64,000 nucleotides of DNA from Bacillota bacterium (GCA_023415825.1 JAEZJF010000007.1:80070-144069); one strand, 5' to 3'. Numbered from the stretch's first letter, positions 53,368 through 62,739 are shown. A program made the numbers and translations. The notes: a model not told the origin generated them from the sequence alone.

Positions 53368-53411
53368 AATAAAAATGCAGGCACGCCTACACTTGGGTAG
53401 ACTTTGCCTGC
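53368..53411 (-). promoter_or_regulatory. Attenuator-like leader hairpin of erm
   Basis: On the minus strand GCAGGCA (53411-53405) pairs with TGCCTGC (53383-53377), with inner pairing CTAC/GTAG, followed by ATTTTTATT: a terminator shape 50 bases before the erm start. A leader frame starts at ATG 53421 just before it. This is the arrangement of inducible transcription attenuation. A TGCTATATA extended -10 lies upstream near 53425-53435. Confidence 0.6.
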
Positions 53412-53491
53412 AAAAGCTCATAAAGTTTGTATATAGCACAAAATAAACTGATCTGTAATGTCAGCTGCCAATACCTGCACTATCCACTAAA

Positions 53492-53572
53492 ATGAGCATA
53501 GCAACAAAGTCTATCCAACGATAGGAGCTTACGTTTTTATTGCCATACTTATCTTAAGCGCATAGATGCAGT
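53492..53572 (+). promoter_or_regulatory. Second, orphan attenuator-like leader (divergent from erm)
   Basis: Plus strand copy of the erm leader in reverse orientation: ATGAGC start, CAAAGTCTATCCAA, a hairpin (AAGTCTATC/GATAGGAGCTT, 53507-53530), GTTTTTATTGCC and TTAAGCGCA...ATGCAG, each block matching the erm leader on the other strand. Its short frame is 10 codons (53492-53524). No gene follows on the plus strand before the terminator at 53648, so the gene it served appears lost. Confidence 0.6.
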
Positions 53573-53647
53573 CATCACACACCTCCATAGCTATAATAAA
53601 TTATATAAAAACTTAAAGAATAATTCAAGATCTTAATCAGGGCTAAC

Positions 53648-53688
53648 AAAAGGCCGCTCCAAGTAAAATCAGCTTGAAACGGCCTTTT
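53648..53688 (-). terminator. Bidirectional-looking terminator after the chemoreceptor gene
   Basis: AAAAGGCCG (53648-53656) pairs with CGGCCTTTT (53680-53688), with further CAAG/CTTG pairing inside; T-runs follow on both strands. It ends the minus-strand chemoreceptor transcript. Between here and the orphan leader (53573-53647) nothing else is seen. Confidence 0.8.
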
Positions 53689-53699
53689 CTCTTCTGTCT

Positions 53700-55691
53700 T
53701 TATTTATTTATCTCTTCCTGTTTCGTTAGTTTGAATTTGTCAATTTCTTTGTACAACATGGCCGCTTGTGCATAAAGCTCTTCGCTGGAGGCAGAGCTTT
53801 CCTGCACTGCAGCAGCATTGGTCTGAACAATAGCACAAATCTGGTCTATACCATGGTTAATCTGTGTAATAGCCACTGCTTGCTCCTGTGACGCTTCTTC
53901 TATCCCTTTGATAACTGTTTTAACCTGCTCTGTCTTTTCCGAAACATCCTCCAAGGCCATAGCCGTATCCTCGGCAATCCGCAAACCCTTTGACACTGCT
54001 TCAACAGATACCTCTATCAATGTGGTCGTTTGCTTCACTGCTTCAGTCGACTGGCCGGCAAGTTTCCTCACTGCATCGGCAACAACAGCAAATCCTCTGC
54101 CTGCATTACCTGCATGGGCTGCCTCAATTGCTGCATTAAGAGCCAGAAGATTGGTTTGTTCTGCAATCTCATTTATAACCGCTATAATGCTTCGGATCTC
54201 TTGTGCAGCCTTATTCATTTCCTCCATTGCAGAAAGCATCTCCTGCATCTTTTCGGTGCTTTCCTCCACCTTTGCAACCGTAAACTGAGCATACTCTGCC
54301 GCTTGCTTTGCATGCTCCGCATTTTTATTTACTTTCTCGGATACGCTGGAAACAGAGATCGACAATTCTCCAATGGAGCTCGCTTGTTCTGCTGCTCCTT
54401 CAGCCAATGTCTGTGCCCCCTCGGCAACTTGGCCGGAGCTAGCGTCCACCAGAGTGGCGGCTGAATGAATATCTCCTATTAGATTTCTCAGATCTTCTGT
54501 TACTTTATTGATTGTAATAGATAAGATATCTTCCAGAGATTTGGGCAATATGGTTGCTGTCAGATCCCCATCAGCAAGCCGCTGCATTGCTTCAATCTGG
54601 TCAAGGGTACTGGCAACCATCAAATTGAATTGGTTGGACAAAGTTTCCAATTCATCACCTGTATGAACATCAACTCGTACGTTTACATCCCCCGTAGCCA
54701 GTTTGCCCGCTGCGTCAATAATACCGTAAATAGGCGTGATCATACGCTTGGTAATGTAGTAGGAGGTCCAGATTGCCAGGACAACAAGCAACAGTGAAAT
54801 AGCGCACAGCTTTAGAATCAGGCCATAAAATTCCGGATAAAAGTCAGATATAGGAACTGAAAAGCCGTATGTCCATCCATTTTGCGGAATAGCGATTGTG
54901 GCAATATACTTTTTTTGCCGGTCGTAATCTTTATCTTTTTCAAGTGAAAAGCCCTGTTCATTTTGCTTACGCTCAGCCTTTATACCTGAATCATTAAAAT
55001 TGATATAGATTTCGTTCTCACCAGAAATTTTTGGCAGAAATTCATCGTTTTCATGAACAATAAAATTATCTGAAGAATCCAGTAAAAATGCTTTCCCTGT
55101 AGTATCGAGAATTTTCTCGTTGCTTATATAATCCACTAAGACATCCAGGGTAATGTCCATAGCAACCACACCTAAATACGCACCACTTTTGTCACTTGCA
55201 GGCATACTCAAAGAAATGATCATTTTTCCGGACGTTGCGTCGATATAAGGAGGGGTATAATAAATTTTACCGGTCTCTTTGGCTTTGATATACCATTCCC
55301 TTGTCAATACGTTATATCCGGCATCGGGCACCCAAAAGTCACCGGAATAAAGTCTGTTATCCGGGGTACCGATATAAACAGATATCATATAATCATACTT
55401 GTTGATATAGTGGCTGAAATAATTTTCTATTTCATCCTTTTGAGATATCTCAAATAAACGCATGTCTTCTGCGATAGTTGTGAGCAAAAGCTCTTTATCC
55501 AAAAACCATTCGCTTGTCTGAACTTGCCCTATCTGTAATGATTGTTCAAGGGATTTTTCAGTTGAATTCCAAAATGAATTCATGGATACCATAAACATAA
55601 TGATTGATGCCACAATCAGAACACTTACCGTTATGATACCAATTGACAGTATAAACTTCATCTTTAGTGAGTTTGTCTCCATTTTCTTCAT
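53700..55691 (-). CDS. Methyl-accepting chemotaxis protein with dCache sensor
   Basis: 663 residues: TM1 about 13-35, extracellular double Cache domain about 40-280 (GYNVLTREWYIKAKETGKIYYTPPYID ... GVVAMDITLDVLVDYI), TM2 about 287-307, HAMP about 310-362, then the cytoplasmic signalling helix hairpin with the conserved tip EIAEQTNLLALNAAIEAAHAGNAGRGFAVVADAVRKLA. Probably senses an amino or organic acid and signals to CheA. GGAGG precedes the ATG. Followed by a strong terminator; upstream is the EIIC-EAL gene. Confidence 0.93.
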   Translation of the reverse strand: MKKMETNSLKMKFILSIGIITVSVLIVASIIMFMVSMNSFWNSTEKSLEQSLQIGQVQTSEWFLDKELLLTTIAEDMRLFEISQKDEIENYFSHYINKYDYMISVYIGTPDNRLYSGDFWVPDAGYNVLTREWYIKAKETGKIYYTPPYIDATSGKMIISLSMPASDKSGAYLGVVAMDITLDVLVDYISNEKILDTTGKAFLLDSSDNFIVHENDEFLPKISGENEIYINFNDSGIKAERKQNEQGFSLEKDKDYDRQKKYIATIAIPQNGWTYGFSVPISDFYPEFYGLILKLCAISLLLVVLAIWTSYYITKRMITPIYGIIDAAGKLATGDVNVRVDVHTGDELETLSNQFNLMVASTLDQIEAMQRLADGDLTATILPKSLEDILSITINKVTEDLRNLIGDIHSAATLVDASSGQVAEGAQTLAEGAAEQASSIGELSISVSSVSEKVNKNAEHAKQAAEYAQFTVAKVEESTEKMQEMLSAMEEMNKAAQEIRSIIAVINEIAEQTNLLALNAAIEAAHAGNAGRGFAVVADAVRKLAGQSTEAVKQTTTLIEVSVEAVSKGLRIAEDTAMALEDVSEKTEQVKTVIKGIEEASQEQAVAITQINHGIDQICAIVQTNAAAVQESSASSEELYAQAAMLYKEIDKFKLTKQEEINK

Positions 55692-55717
55692 TATCCGGCA
55701 CCTCCAAAGTTAACCTT

Positions 55718-57850
55718 CTATTTGCTTAGGAGTATCACATCGTTCTGTATACACCCGTTTTCATTCACAAATTCTATAAACTTATCAACAGTTAGTGACC
55801 TGCTGAAGTAAAATCCTTGGAAATACTGACATCCAAGTTCATGCAGTATTTCCATCTGTTCCTTTGTTTCCACGCCTTCTGCCACAGCCATGACGTTCAG
55901 TTTACTGCAAAGAGAAAGGATGGACTTTACAATTTGCTGACGCTGTTTATCACTTACGATTGTGCGTACCAAGGAAGAATCTATCTTGACAATGTTTGCG
56001 TAGAAATCACAAAGATATAACAGAGAACTGTGTCCCATCCCAAAATCATCAATAGAAAGATTCAGTCCCATGGTTTTTATCCGCTCCAGATTATTTCGTG
56101 TGGTGCTGCTTTGATCAATTGCAGCATTTTCCGTAAGCTCCAGCTCCATATATCTTGGTTCAATCCCTAAACGCTCGATACAGGATTGAATAGTCTGAAT
56201 CAGTTGCTTATCATCATGAAGCTGCCGGGGATTCAAATTAACGGAAAGGGACAGGCTGGTATAACCTTGTTCATGCCAGCACAACAAATCAGAAAACGCC
56301 TCATTCATAACCCATGTTCCCAGTTCATTTGTAAGGTTAGCTTCTTCACAAATACTCAATATAACTAATGGTGATACATATCCGTAAACTGGATGAATCC
56401 AACGTAGAAGTGCCTCGGCTCCCATAACTTCGCCTTTATGGTTTGTCTTAGGCTGATATTCAAGATGGAGTGGCAGATCATTGTTCATAAATCCATACTT
56501 CAATTCGGTAGCCAAAGATCGGGCAAGATAACCGATTTCATCATGTCTGTTAAAGGCAGTTTTCTGCTTTACCTCCTGCACATATTGAATTTTGTTTGCG
56601 AGGTTCTTAAATACCGTGATTCGGGTACGTTGGTGATACCTTTGCTGTAATCGGATGAAAGGAGTATATATCAGCACAGCTAACACCAGATTTACTGCCT
56701 GTAATATGGACCCTGCAACCGACCCGGTACCGAGATAACCGGATAGAAAGATTGGGGTCGTCCATTCTACTATCTGCGTTACCGGAGGTACCCATCCCAT
56801 GCGAACAGATACCCAAGCAGTGAAGCTTAGGACAATGGGTGACAACAGAAATGGAATGAAGTAGTACGGATTGAATATGATAGGTAAACCATATATCATA
56901 ATTTCATTTATGTTGAAAATCGCAGGCAGCACAGAAACCTTGGCCAGCCTGTTTTCATTACTTTTGCGACCAATCAACAATAAAGCAACCAGCAGTCCCA
57001 GAGTTGCGCCTGCCCCCCCTAAATAAACGAAGGTATCAAAAAAAGCCTTGGTAAAGATACCAACGTCCGTTGTAGATGCTAAACCGGGGGTTGCAGTTGA
57101 CATCGCATCTATAACAACATTGCCTCCGTGTACACCAAAAAACCATAAAATTTGAGTTATAATGATGATGAATAATGCTGACAAATAGTTATATCCTGTC
57201 ATCCAGGTCTCTTTTATCAACGGCTTAAGCATCAACTGGACATTATCCAGTCCTGTATAGCCAAGAATCAAGTTTACTTCACTGAAAATAAAAATGGTGA
57301 GGAGAGCGGGCACAGCTGCTCGAAAAGATGACCGGATTAAAGCGCCTCCATTATAAGAGATTGAATCAGAAGGCCATATTCGGTCACGGCATTTGTAAAA
57401 AAAGCAAAACAGATTGCATGCCAGTACAGATATAATCAAAGCCTTGAACATACCGGCAGAACCTGCCTCCTCCGTACTGATAATGACTTCTGTTCTGTCT
57501 GTAAATGAAATAAATGAGGCAAATGATGTGATTACGATAATGATTGAATTTATCTCACCGGATTTCACAAGCTCCATTTCCTTTGAAATAGCATAGCTGA
57601 CCGTAATCAGTGTCGTAAGTGACATGATTTGAAGCGTGCCTTTATAAATCAACAGCCCAAGGTCCTTCCAGCCATCTCCAAAAATATGAAGAAGAAAATT
57701 CTGATAAGCCGGAATGGGCAAATTAAGTACTGCCAGGATGGCCGAACCGATTAAAAACAATGGCATCGAATACAAGAGTCCTCTGCGAAGAGCCCGAATT
57801 GTTTTCAGGTTTGCTAATTTAGATGTTAGTATATCTAATTTTTCAAACAA
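55718..57850 (-). CDS. PTS EIIC-like membrane domain fused to EAL phosphodiesterase
   Basis: 710 residues. Residues about 1-420 resemble a lactose/cellobiose-type PTS EIIC (LWFFGVHGGNVVIDAMS, NINEIMIYGLPIIFNPYYFIPF, multiple membrane helices). Residues about 455-700 are a complete EAL domain: GAEALLRW, LELTENAAI, IDDFGMGHSSLLYL, VKIDSSLV, AVAEGVETKEQ and QGFYFSRSL, so c-di-GMP hydrolysis is likely. No EIIA or EIIB is fused or adjacent, so the membrane part may serve as a sugar sensor for c-di-GMP turnover. TTG start at 57850 after AAGGAAG. Confidence 0.88.
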   Translation of the reverse strand: MFEKLDILTSKLANLKTIRALRRGLLYSMPLFLIGSAILAVLNLPIPAYQNFLLHIFGDGWKDLGLLIYKGTLQIMSLTTLITVSYAISKEMELVKSGEINSIIIVITSFASFISFTDRTEVIISTEEAGSAGMFKALIISVLACNLFCFFYKCRDRIWPSDSISYNGGALIRSSFRAAVPALLTIFIFSEVNLILGYTGLDNVQLMLKPLIKETWMTGYNYLSALFIIIITQILWFFGVHGGNVVIDAMSTATPGLASTTDVGIFTKAFFDTFVYLGGAGATLGLLVALLLIGRKSNENRLAKVSVLPAIFNINEIMIYGLPIIFNPYYFIPFLLSPIVLSFTAWVSVRMGWVPPVTQIVEWTTPIFLSGYLGTGSVAGSILQAVNLVLAVLIYTPFIRLQQRYHQRTRITVFKNLANKIQYVQEVKQKTAFNRHDEIGYLARSLATELKYGFMNNDLPLHLEYQPKTNHKGEVMGAEALLRWIHPVYGYVSPLVILSICEEANLTNELGTWVMNEAFSDLLCWHEQGYTSLSLSVNLNPRQLHDDKQLIQTIQSCIERLGIEPRYMELELTENAAIDQSSTTRNNLERIKTMGLNLSIDDFGMGHSSLLYLCDFYANIVKIDSSLVRTIVSDKQRQQIVKSILSLCSKLNVMAVAEGVETKEQMEILHELGCQYFQGFYFSRSLTVDKFIEFVNENGCIQNDVILLSK

Positions 57851-57970
57851 CTTTTAATGCTTCCTTACCATGTTTTTTATAGGGATCACGATTTTTAAGT
57901 ATAAAATATCCAATCTTTTCATTGCTTTAGCTTGTATTCAATTCATATATTTTTGTTCCAAATATTATTT

Positions 57971-58891
57971 TCACGTTAGGCCAGAATGCCTCTGCGTCCC
58001 GGATTTTTGCATTTCTTGTCTTTTTAGGGTTTTGCATCTATACATTTTTTGATCTGCCCGTTTCAGCAGGTCTGAAACTTGGGAAACGGAGTTGGATGAA
58101 AAGGATGCGATACCATAACTAAAGGATAATGTGTAGGGTTTTTGACCTCTGCGATTCACATGTGCCAGTTCTTTTTGCATTCTTGAGATCATTTTCTCTG
58201 CAGCAATTTCTGTGCAGTTTTTTAAGATGATGAGAAATTCATCACCACCGTATCGACAGACCAAATCTGTTCCGCGAATGGAAGAAAGGAGTATCTTTGC
58301 AATGGTTTCTATCGTGTAGTCACCCTCGTTATGACCGAAGGAATCGTTTATTGTTTTTAGACCGTCTATGTCAATAAAGGCAACACTATGTATTTCCTTG
58401 TTTTTTATGCGTTTCAAAATCTTTCCAAGCTCTTCCAGCCCTACATTACGGTTATATGTACCGGTCATCAAATCAGTCGTTGCTGATATCATCAATTGTC
58501 GCTCGTTAATTTTCCAGTTACTGATATCCTCAAGAATGTGCAGATAGAACATCTGCCCGTTAGGAAGCAAAAGCCTGTCCGATGTAATGCGATACCATAT
58601 GTCGCTGTTGTCCTCATAGACCTCTTGAAAAATGGGAAAAGCATTTTCTGAATGACTAAACTTTGCGATAAATCTCAGCAGCACAGTATTTTTTTCTGCT
58701 AGGTCCGTAGAGATATACTCTAAATCACCTAAATTTTGCTTTGCAGGACGGTTAGAGTATGCCACGCGTCCATTAGTATCTACCACCAAGACCAGAATAT
58801 GGAGCAGGTCAAGTGCTTGAAGAATCTGATGATAACACTCAATCTTTACATCGCGCATTGCTGCTAGTATTTTCTTACTCTCACCATCCAT
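57971..58891 (-). CDS. PAS-GGDEF diguanylate cyclase
   Basis: 306 residues. N-terminal PAS-like domain (LHILVLVVDTNGRVAYSNRPAKQNLG ... WYRITSDRLLLPNG) and GGDEF domain with IDGLKTINDSFGHNEGD and intact active site CRYGGDEFL. No membrane segment. It lies 120 bases upstream of the EIIC-EAL gene on the same strand; together they are a c-di-GMP synthase/hydrolase pair. Confidence 0.9.
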   Translation of the reverse strand: MDGESKKILAAMRDVKIECYHQILQALDLLHILVLVVDTNGRVAYSNRPAKQNLGDLEYISTDLAEKNTVLLRFIAKFSHSENAFPIFQEVYEDNSDIWYRITSDRLLLPNGQMFYLHILEDISNWKINERQLMISATTDLMTGTYNRNVGLEELGKILKRIKNKEIHSVAFIDIDGLKTINDSFGHNEGDYTIETIAKILLSSIRGTDLVCRYGGDEFLIILKNCTEIAAEKMISRMQKELAHVNRRGQKPYTLSFSYGIASFSSNSVSQVSDLLKRADQKMYRCKTLKRQEMQKSGTQRHSGLT

Positions 58892-58944
58892 CTTCCATCA
58901 CCATCTCTACTGTTTTCATACAAATCCCCTTTATTTCCATGCAA

Positions 58945-58971
58945 CTAAACACCCCGCAGGGGTGCAGTTAG
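58945..58971. other. Strong hairpin upstream of the GGDEF gene
   Basis: CTAA.CACCCC and GGGGTG..TTAG form a near-perfect stem around a GCA loop, about 55 bases before the GGDEF start (minus strand). It could be a leader hairpin, operator or old terminator. The rest of the gap 58892-59151 holds only the terminator at 59071. Confidence 0.45.
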
Positions 58972-59070
58972 GTATAAGTATAATTTCGCTATGAGGTGTG
59001 TATTATGTAAATGTACTTAATTGACAGAATTTTGTTCCCAATAATGTGTAAAAATTCAAATAGTATAAAA

Positions 59071-59099
59071 GCCGCACCTCGGCCTAATCCAAGTGCGGC
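59071..59099 (-). terminator. Terminator after the histidine kinase gene
   Basis: GCCGCAC (59071-59077) pairs with GTGCGGC (59093-59099); on the minus strand TTTTATAC follows. It ends the two-gene kinase/regulator operon. Confidence 0.78.
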
Positions 59100-59151
59100 A
59101 TTCTTAATCAAACCTCATATCAAAATAGGGAATAAAAATAAGAGAACATTA

Positions 59152-60474
59152 CTATAAAACCCTTGGGATATGTAGTTTTAGCGTGAATATTTTATTTTCC
59201 TGATTAACATCAATCAATACCATCCCGCCTGCACCTTCAACTATTTTCTTAATACTCATTAAGCCAAAACCGTGGTAGTCTTTATCTTTCTTGGTTGTAA
59301 CCAGCTCATCATCCCGGTATTTTATCTCTCCGGAAAAAGAATTTGCTATTTCAATAAAAGACCACTCTATATTTACATTTCCACTGACTTTTATAAATCT
59401 TTCAGATGCATCGGACACTTTATCAGCTGCTTCAATTGCATTATTCAGAACATTGGTAGAAATGCGAACAACATCCAGATCGGACAACACTATGTCGCCA
59501 GGCAAATGAAGAATTGCAGAAAACTTAATGTTATGCTCTTCACACGTATTTGCCGCATCCTGTAAAATTGCATCCAGAAGAACGTTGTCAGAATAGGTTT
59601 TATGCATCTGAACATTTTTTTGCATCGTATCGTGAATTTCGTCCAGCAAATTGACTGCTTTTTCGTTTTCATTGTTTTTTATTAATGTCTTTACTGTTGA
59701 CATCATATCCTTATAGTCATGTTTAAAAGTTCGGTAACTTTCTGTGAATTTTTTATATGACATGTAATGACTAACTTGCCTTTCAAGCTGCTCCTGTAAC
59801 CGTTTGGTGTAAAGCTCGTAGTCCAACAGTGTGGCAACCCGGTAGGAGGCATTCCAGATAAAGGCCAGCGATCCCATGGTTATAAAGAATGATCCTAAAT
59901 AGAGGATTGAAAACCATAGAGCCCTTATATCAAGGAAACGGCCATCGTTTAATAAAAGAATGTAGGCGAGAATTGCAAATTGATAGGTAACAATCAATTT
60001 CAACAGTTTGGTATTGGGAAACAATGGTTTAATTTTATCATCGGGTGCAATGATTTTTTTTACAAGCTGAACATATCCGATTGCAACAAGTGCAGACAAA
60101 CTAGCTATGATGTAGTAATAAAAATCCTGCTGGAGTATATCATTAACACTACTTTTTAGGATTATAGAAAAAATAGATACTGTAATTCCTCTGCTGCTGT
60201 AAATAATGAGAATATATGAGCCTCCACCATGCAATATTCGCAGGAGACTCATCTTAAAAATCAGCTTGAGTTCCAGCATAAAGGATGCCATTACAATAAG
60301 AACTCCTATTTGATGATAGTTAAGCAGGTCAACCGCATAGAAGCAGGCTAAATTAAATATTACTGCAATGACATAATATATCCAATGGGTCCGTTTCTCC
60401 GGAAAGTGTCTTTTAAAATACAGAAGGCTAGTTATATTATATATAGCGAGTAATATCAGAAATATAAACTGCAT
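59152..60474 (-). CDS. AgrC/VirS-like GHKL sensor histidine kinase
   Basis: 440 residues. About six or seven membrane helices in residues 1-205, typical peptide-pheromone receptor shape, then a dimerisation segment with the phosphoacceptor pattern YRTFKHDYKDMMS, N-box VLNNAIEAADKV and G-box GFGLMSIKKIVEGAGG. AAGGAGG precedes the ATG, 15 bases after the LytTR regulator stop, so they form a two-component operon. No AgrB/AgrD-like peptide genes are adjacent. Confidence 0.9.
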   Translation of the reverse strand: MQFIFLILLAIYNITSLLYFKRHFPEKRTHWIYYVIAVIFNLACFYAVDLLNYHQIGVLIVMASFMLELKLIFKMSLLRILHGGGSYILIIYSSRGITVSIFSIILKSSVNDILQQDFYYYIIASLSALVAIGYVQLVKKIIAPDDKIKPLFPNTKLLKLIVTYQFAILAYILLLNDGRFLDIRALWFSILYLGSFFITMGSLAFIWNASYRVATLLDYELYTKRLQEQLERQVSHYMSYKKFTESYRTFKHDYKDMMSTVKTLIKNNENEKAVNLLDEIHDTMQKNVQMHKTYSDNVLLDAILQDAANTCEEHNIKFSAILHLPGDIVLSDLDVVRISTNVLNNAIEAADKVSDASERFIKVSGNVNIEWSFIEIANSFSGEIKYRDDELVTTKKDKDYHGFGLMSIKKIVEGAGGMVLIDVNQENKIFTLKLHIPRVL

Positions 60475-60489
60475 ATTCGCCTCCTTCTG

Positions 60490-61224
60490 TTATCTATAAA
60501 TGTTTAACCTGGATATATAATCAGAAAAGGCCTGGTCTACAAGTTTTGTATAGGTCACACCAATAGGTATGACCTCTCCGGTTTTTAAAACCAGGTTCGG
60601 TCGCTGAAACTTTGCGATGTACTGCAAATTGACCATATAGGATCGGTGTACCCGAACGAAGTCTTTTCCCAGCATTTGCTTTTCCAGCTGTTCCATGGTA
60701 CCGTAATATTCGATGTTTTCTCCTCCTTTATTATGTATCCTTACCAATCGCTTATAAATTTCAAAATAGGAAATATCCTTTATAGGTATGACTTTACGGG
60801 TGCTGCCCGACTCACATACAAACATCTCCGTTTTTTTGCCCTCCGCCAGCGAAACAGCACGCAGTAAAATCTCCTCAAATCGCTCAGCAGAAGTGGAATC
60901 CTTAATTAAATATTGAACGGGCGAAATATCGAATGCCTCAAAAACATAATCCTCGCTGGTAGTTAAGAAAATGATCTCCGAACTACAGCCAAGTTCCCTC
61001 AACCGCCTGGCTGTATCCATACCGTTAAGCGCACCCATCAGAATATCCAGATATATGATATCTGCTTGATTTGGAGCTTCAGAAAGGTGGAATATTAACG
61101 CTTCACCGCTTTCAAATATGGAGAGGGAAATGGTTACCCGATTCTTATGAGCAGATTTTTTAATCAAATTGCTATATTGATTAATCATCTGTGGATTGTC
61201 ATCACATAAAAATATTGTCACCAT
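60490..61224 (-). CDS. LytTR-family response regulator
   Basis: 244 residues. Receiver domain (1-125) with acidic DDNP near the start, phosphoacceptor in IIYLDILMGALNG and Lys in QYLIKDS; LytTR DNA-binding domain (about 140-240) with the typical SYFEIYKRLVRIHN and FVRVHRSYMVNLQYIA. Partner of the adjacent AgrC-like kinase. GGGGGAT precedes the ATG. Confidence 0.92.
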   Translation of the reverse strand: MVTIFLCDDNPQMINQYSNLIKKSAHKNRVTISLSIFESGEALIFHLSEAPNQADIIYLDILMGALNGMDTARRLRELGCSSEIIFLTTSEDYVFEAFDISPVQYLIKDSTSAERFEEILLRAVSLAEGKKTEMFVCESGSTRKVIPIKDISYFEIYKRLVRIHNKGGENIEYYGTMEQLEKQMLGKDFVRVHRSYMVNLQYIAKFQRPNLVLKTGEVIPIGVTYTKLVDQAFSDYISRLNIYR

Positions 61225-61365
61225 TAATATTCAATCCCCCATTCTCCAGCACCACTTATCTGTATGATTTACCACCAGAATGTAATCCATTGTAATATAA
61301 ATTACCAAATGATACAAGCGCATCATTATAAAGGCAAGCGTCGCAATAATTTTATCCAAACCTCA

Positions 61366-61396
61366 AAAAGGGTATGCAGAATTTGCATACCCTTTT
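61366..61396 (-). terminator. Terminator after the orphan receiver gene
   Basis: AAAAGGGTATGCA (61366-61378) pairs perfectly with TGCATACCCTTTT (61384-61396) around GAATT. It directly follows the receiver-only gene on the minus strand. Confidence 0.88.
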
Positions 61397-61422
61397 ATAC
61401 CTCTGAACCATGTAATTTTTGA

Positions 61423-61827
61423 TCATAATATATGAGATTTCTTCTGAGCTAAAGAAACTGCACGTAAAAAAACGGATTCGAACATTTCTTCGGTAATCTT
61501 TTCCTTTATCAGGTACTGTACCGGTAAAGGATTGATATCATATGCCTCATAAACATATTCGCCATTTGATGTAACAAATATGATTTCTGCGCAGCAACCT
61601 TTCCGTCTTAATTCCTTTGCAGTTTCTATGCCATTGAGTGCCCCGCTCAGCATAACATCCAAGCAAATAATATCGGCAAATTCTGGTTGATGCGATAAAA
61701 GTTCCGCACCGCATTTAAAAGTCTTTATGTTGGTATCGAGATACTTTTTCTGAGATATTTTCGTTATAGCTGTTGACAGTTTTCGTTGTGAGGATATGTC
61801 CTTATCGCAGATATAAATGTTTAGCAT
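61423..61827 (-). CDS. Orphan LytTR-type receiver domain (no DNA-binding domain)
   Basis: 134 residues, clearly paralogous to the receiver of the adjacent LytTR regulator: phosphoacceptor Asp in IICLDVMLSGALNGIETAKELR, conserved YVYEAYDINPLPVQYLIKEK, and AVSLAQKKSHIL where the full-length paralogue continues into LytTR. It stops at that point and a strong terminator follows, so it is either a deliberate single-domain phosphate acceptor or a gene truncated at the domain border. GGGGGTGAT ribosome site is intact. Confidence 0.82.
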   Translation of the reverse strand: MLNIYICDKDISSQRKLSTAITKISQKKYLDTNIKTFKCGAELLSHQPEFADIICLDVMLSGALNGIETAKELRRKGCCAEIIFVTSNGEYVYEAYDINPLPVQYLIKEKITEEMFESVFLRAVSLAQKKSHIL

Positions 61828-61893
61828 TGCATCACCCCCAACTTCATTTCTGCTATTCTCGATTTACATTTTTTGTATTGATAATGTTAATGA

Positions 61894-62739
61894 TCATTTT
61901 CTTGTTCTCAATGATATTGAATGAAGTGCGCGCAGTGCATCACGCCTGCCTTCTTCATAAAGACTGTGAAGCTTATGAGGGTTCCGTTCGAATCTGCTCA
62001 AAAGAACAGGAGTTGAAGGCGCAATAATAACAGCTTTCCCCAAATACTCAAGTTCACGGACATACTCCAGTGTTTCATTATAAATTCTATGCCGGTTATC
62101 AATCGTCTCAATCATATGAGGGTAGTTGCAATACATTCTTTTATAAATGGTCTGAAACTTTTCAGGTGTCTTCCGATAGCTTCTGTCACGCGTGAGAACA
62201 ACAATAACCAGGTCGCAACCATCTGCAATGGCTTTTCGTACCGGAATAGGATCTGAAGTCCCACCATCAAGGTACTTTTCGTTGTCAATCTCTACCATAG
62301 GGGAGAACACCGGGATGGCCGAAGATGCTCTTAGCACATTGCTGCCTCGGAAAATAGCATTCTTTTTGAAATAGACCGGCTTACCCGTTTCTACATCGGT
62401 AACTCCCGTCCAAAAATCGATGGGAGAGGCTGAAAAGGCGTTATAGTTAAATGGAATCAGCTTATGTGGTATTTCGTCAAAAATAAAATCCATTCCAAAC
62501 ATTGATTTATTTTTAATAAAATTTTGAATGCTCAAATACCGTTTATCCCCCAGATAAGCAGTATTTATTTTATATCCGCGTTCACGCTGTCCAGATATAT
62601 ACGATACACCGTTACAAGCGCCTGCCGATACACCGACAACATAATCTGCCTTGAAACCGCGGTCCATCATGCAATCAAGTACGCCAACTGTATACAAACC
62701 GCGCATTCCGCCTCCCTCCAGTACCAGACCTATTTTCAT
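61894..62739 (-). CDS. Patatin-like phospholipase
   Basis: 281 residues. Oxyanion-hole motif LVLEGGGMRGLYTVGVLD, nucleophile Ser in GVSAGACNG (GXSXG), catalytic Asp in YLDGGTSDPIPV. Hydrolyses acyl esters; RssA/YlbK-like size. ATG at 62739 follows AAGGAGG; the frame opens to 62763. Stands alone between the receiver and sortase genes. Confidence 0.92.
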   Translation of the reverse strand: MKIGLVLEGGGMRGLYTVGVLDCMMDRGFKADYVVGVSAGACNGVSYISGQRERGYKINTAYLGDKRYLSIQNFIKNKSMFGMDFIFDEIPHKLIPFNYNAFSASPIDFWTGVTDVETGKPVYFKKNAIFRGSNVLRASSAIPVFSPMVEIDNEKYLDGGTSDPIPVRKAIADGCDLVIVVLTRDRSYRKTPEKFQTIYKRMYCNYPHMIETIDNRHRIYNETLEYVRELEYLGKAVIIAPSTPVLLSRFERNPHKLHSLYEEGRRDALRALHSISLRTRK

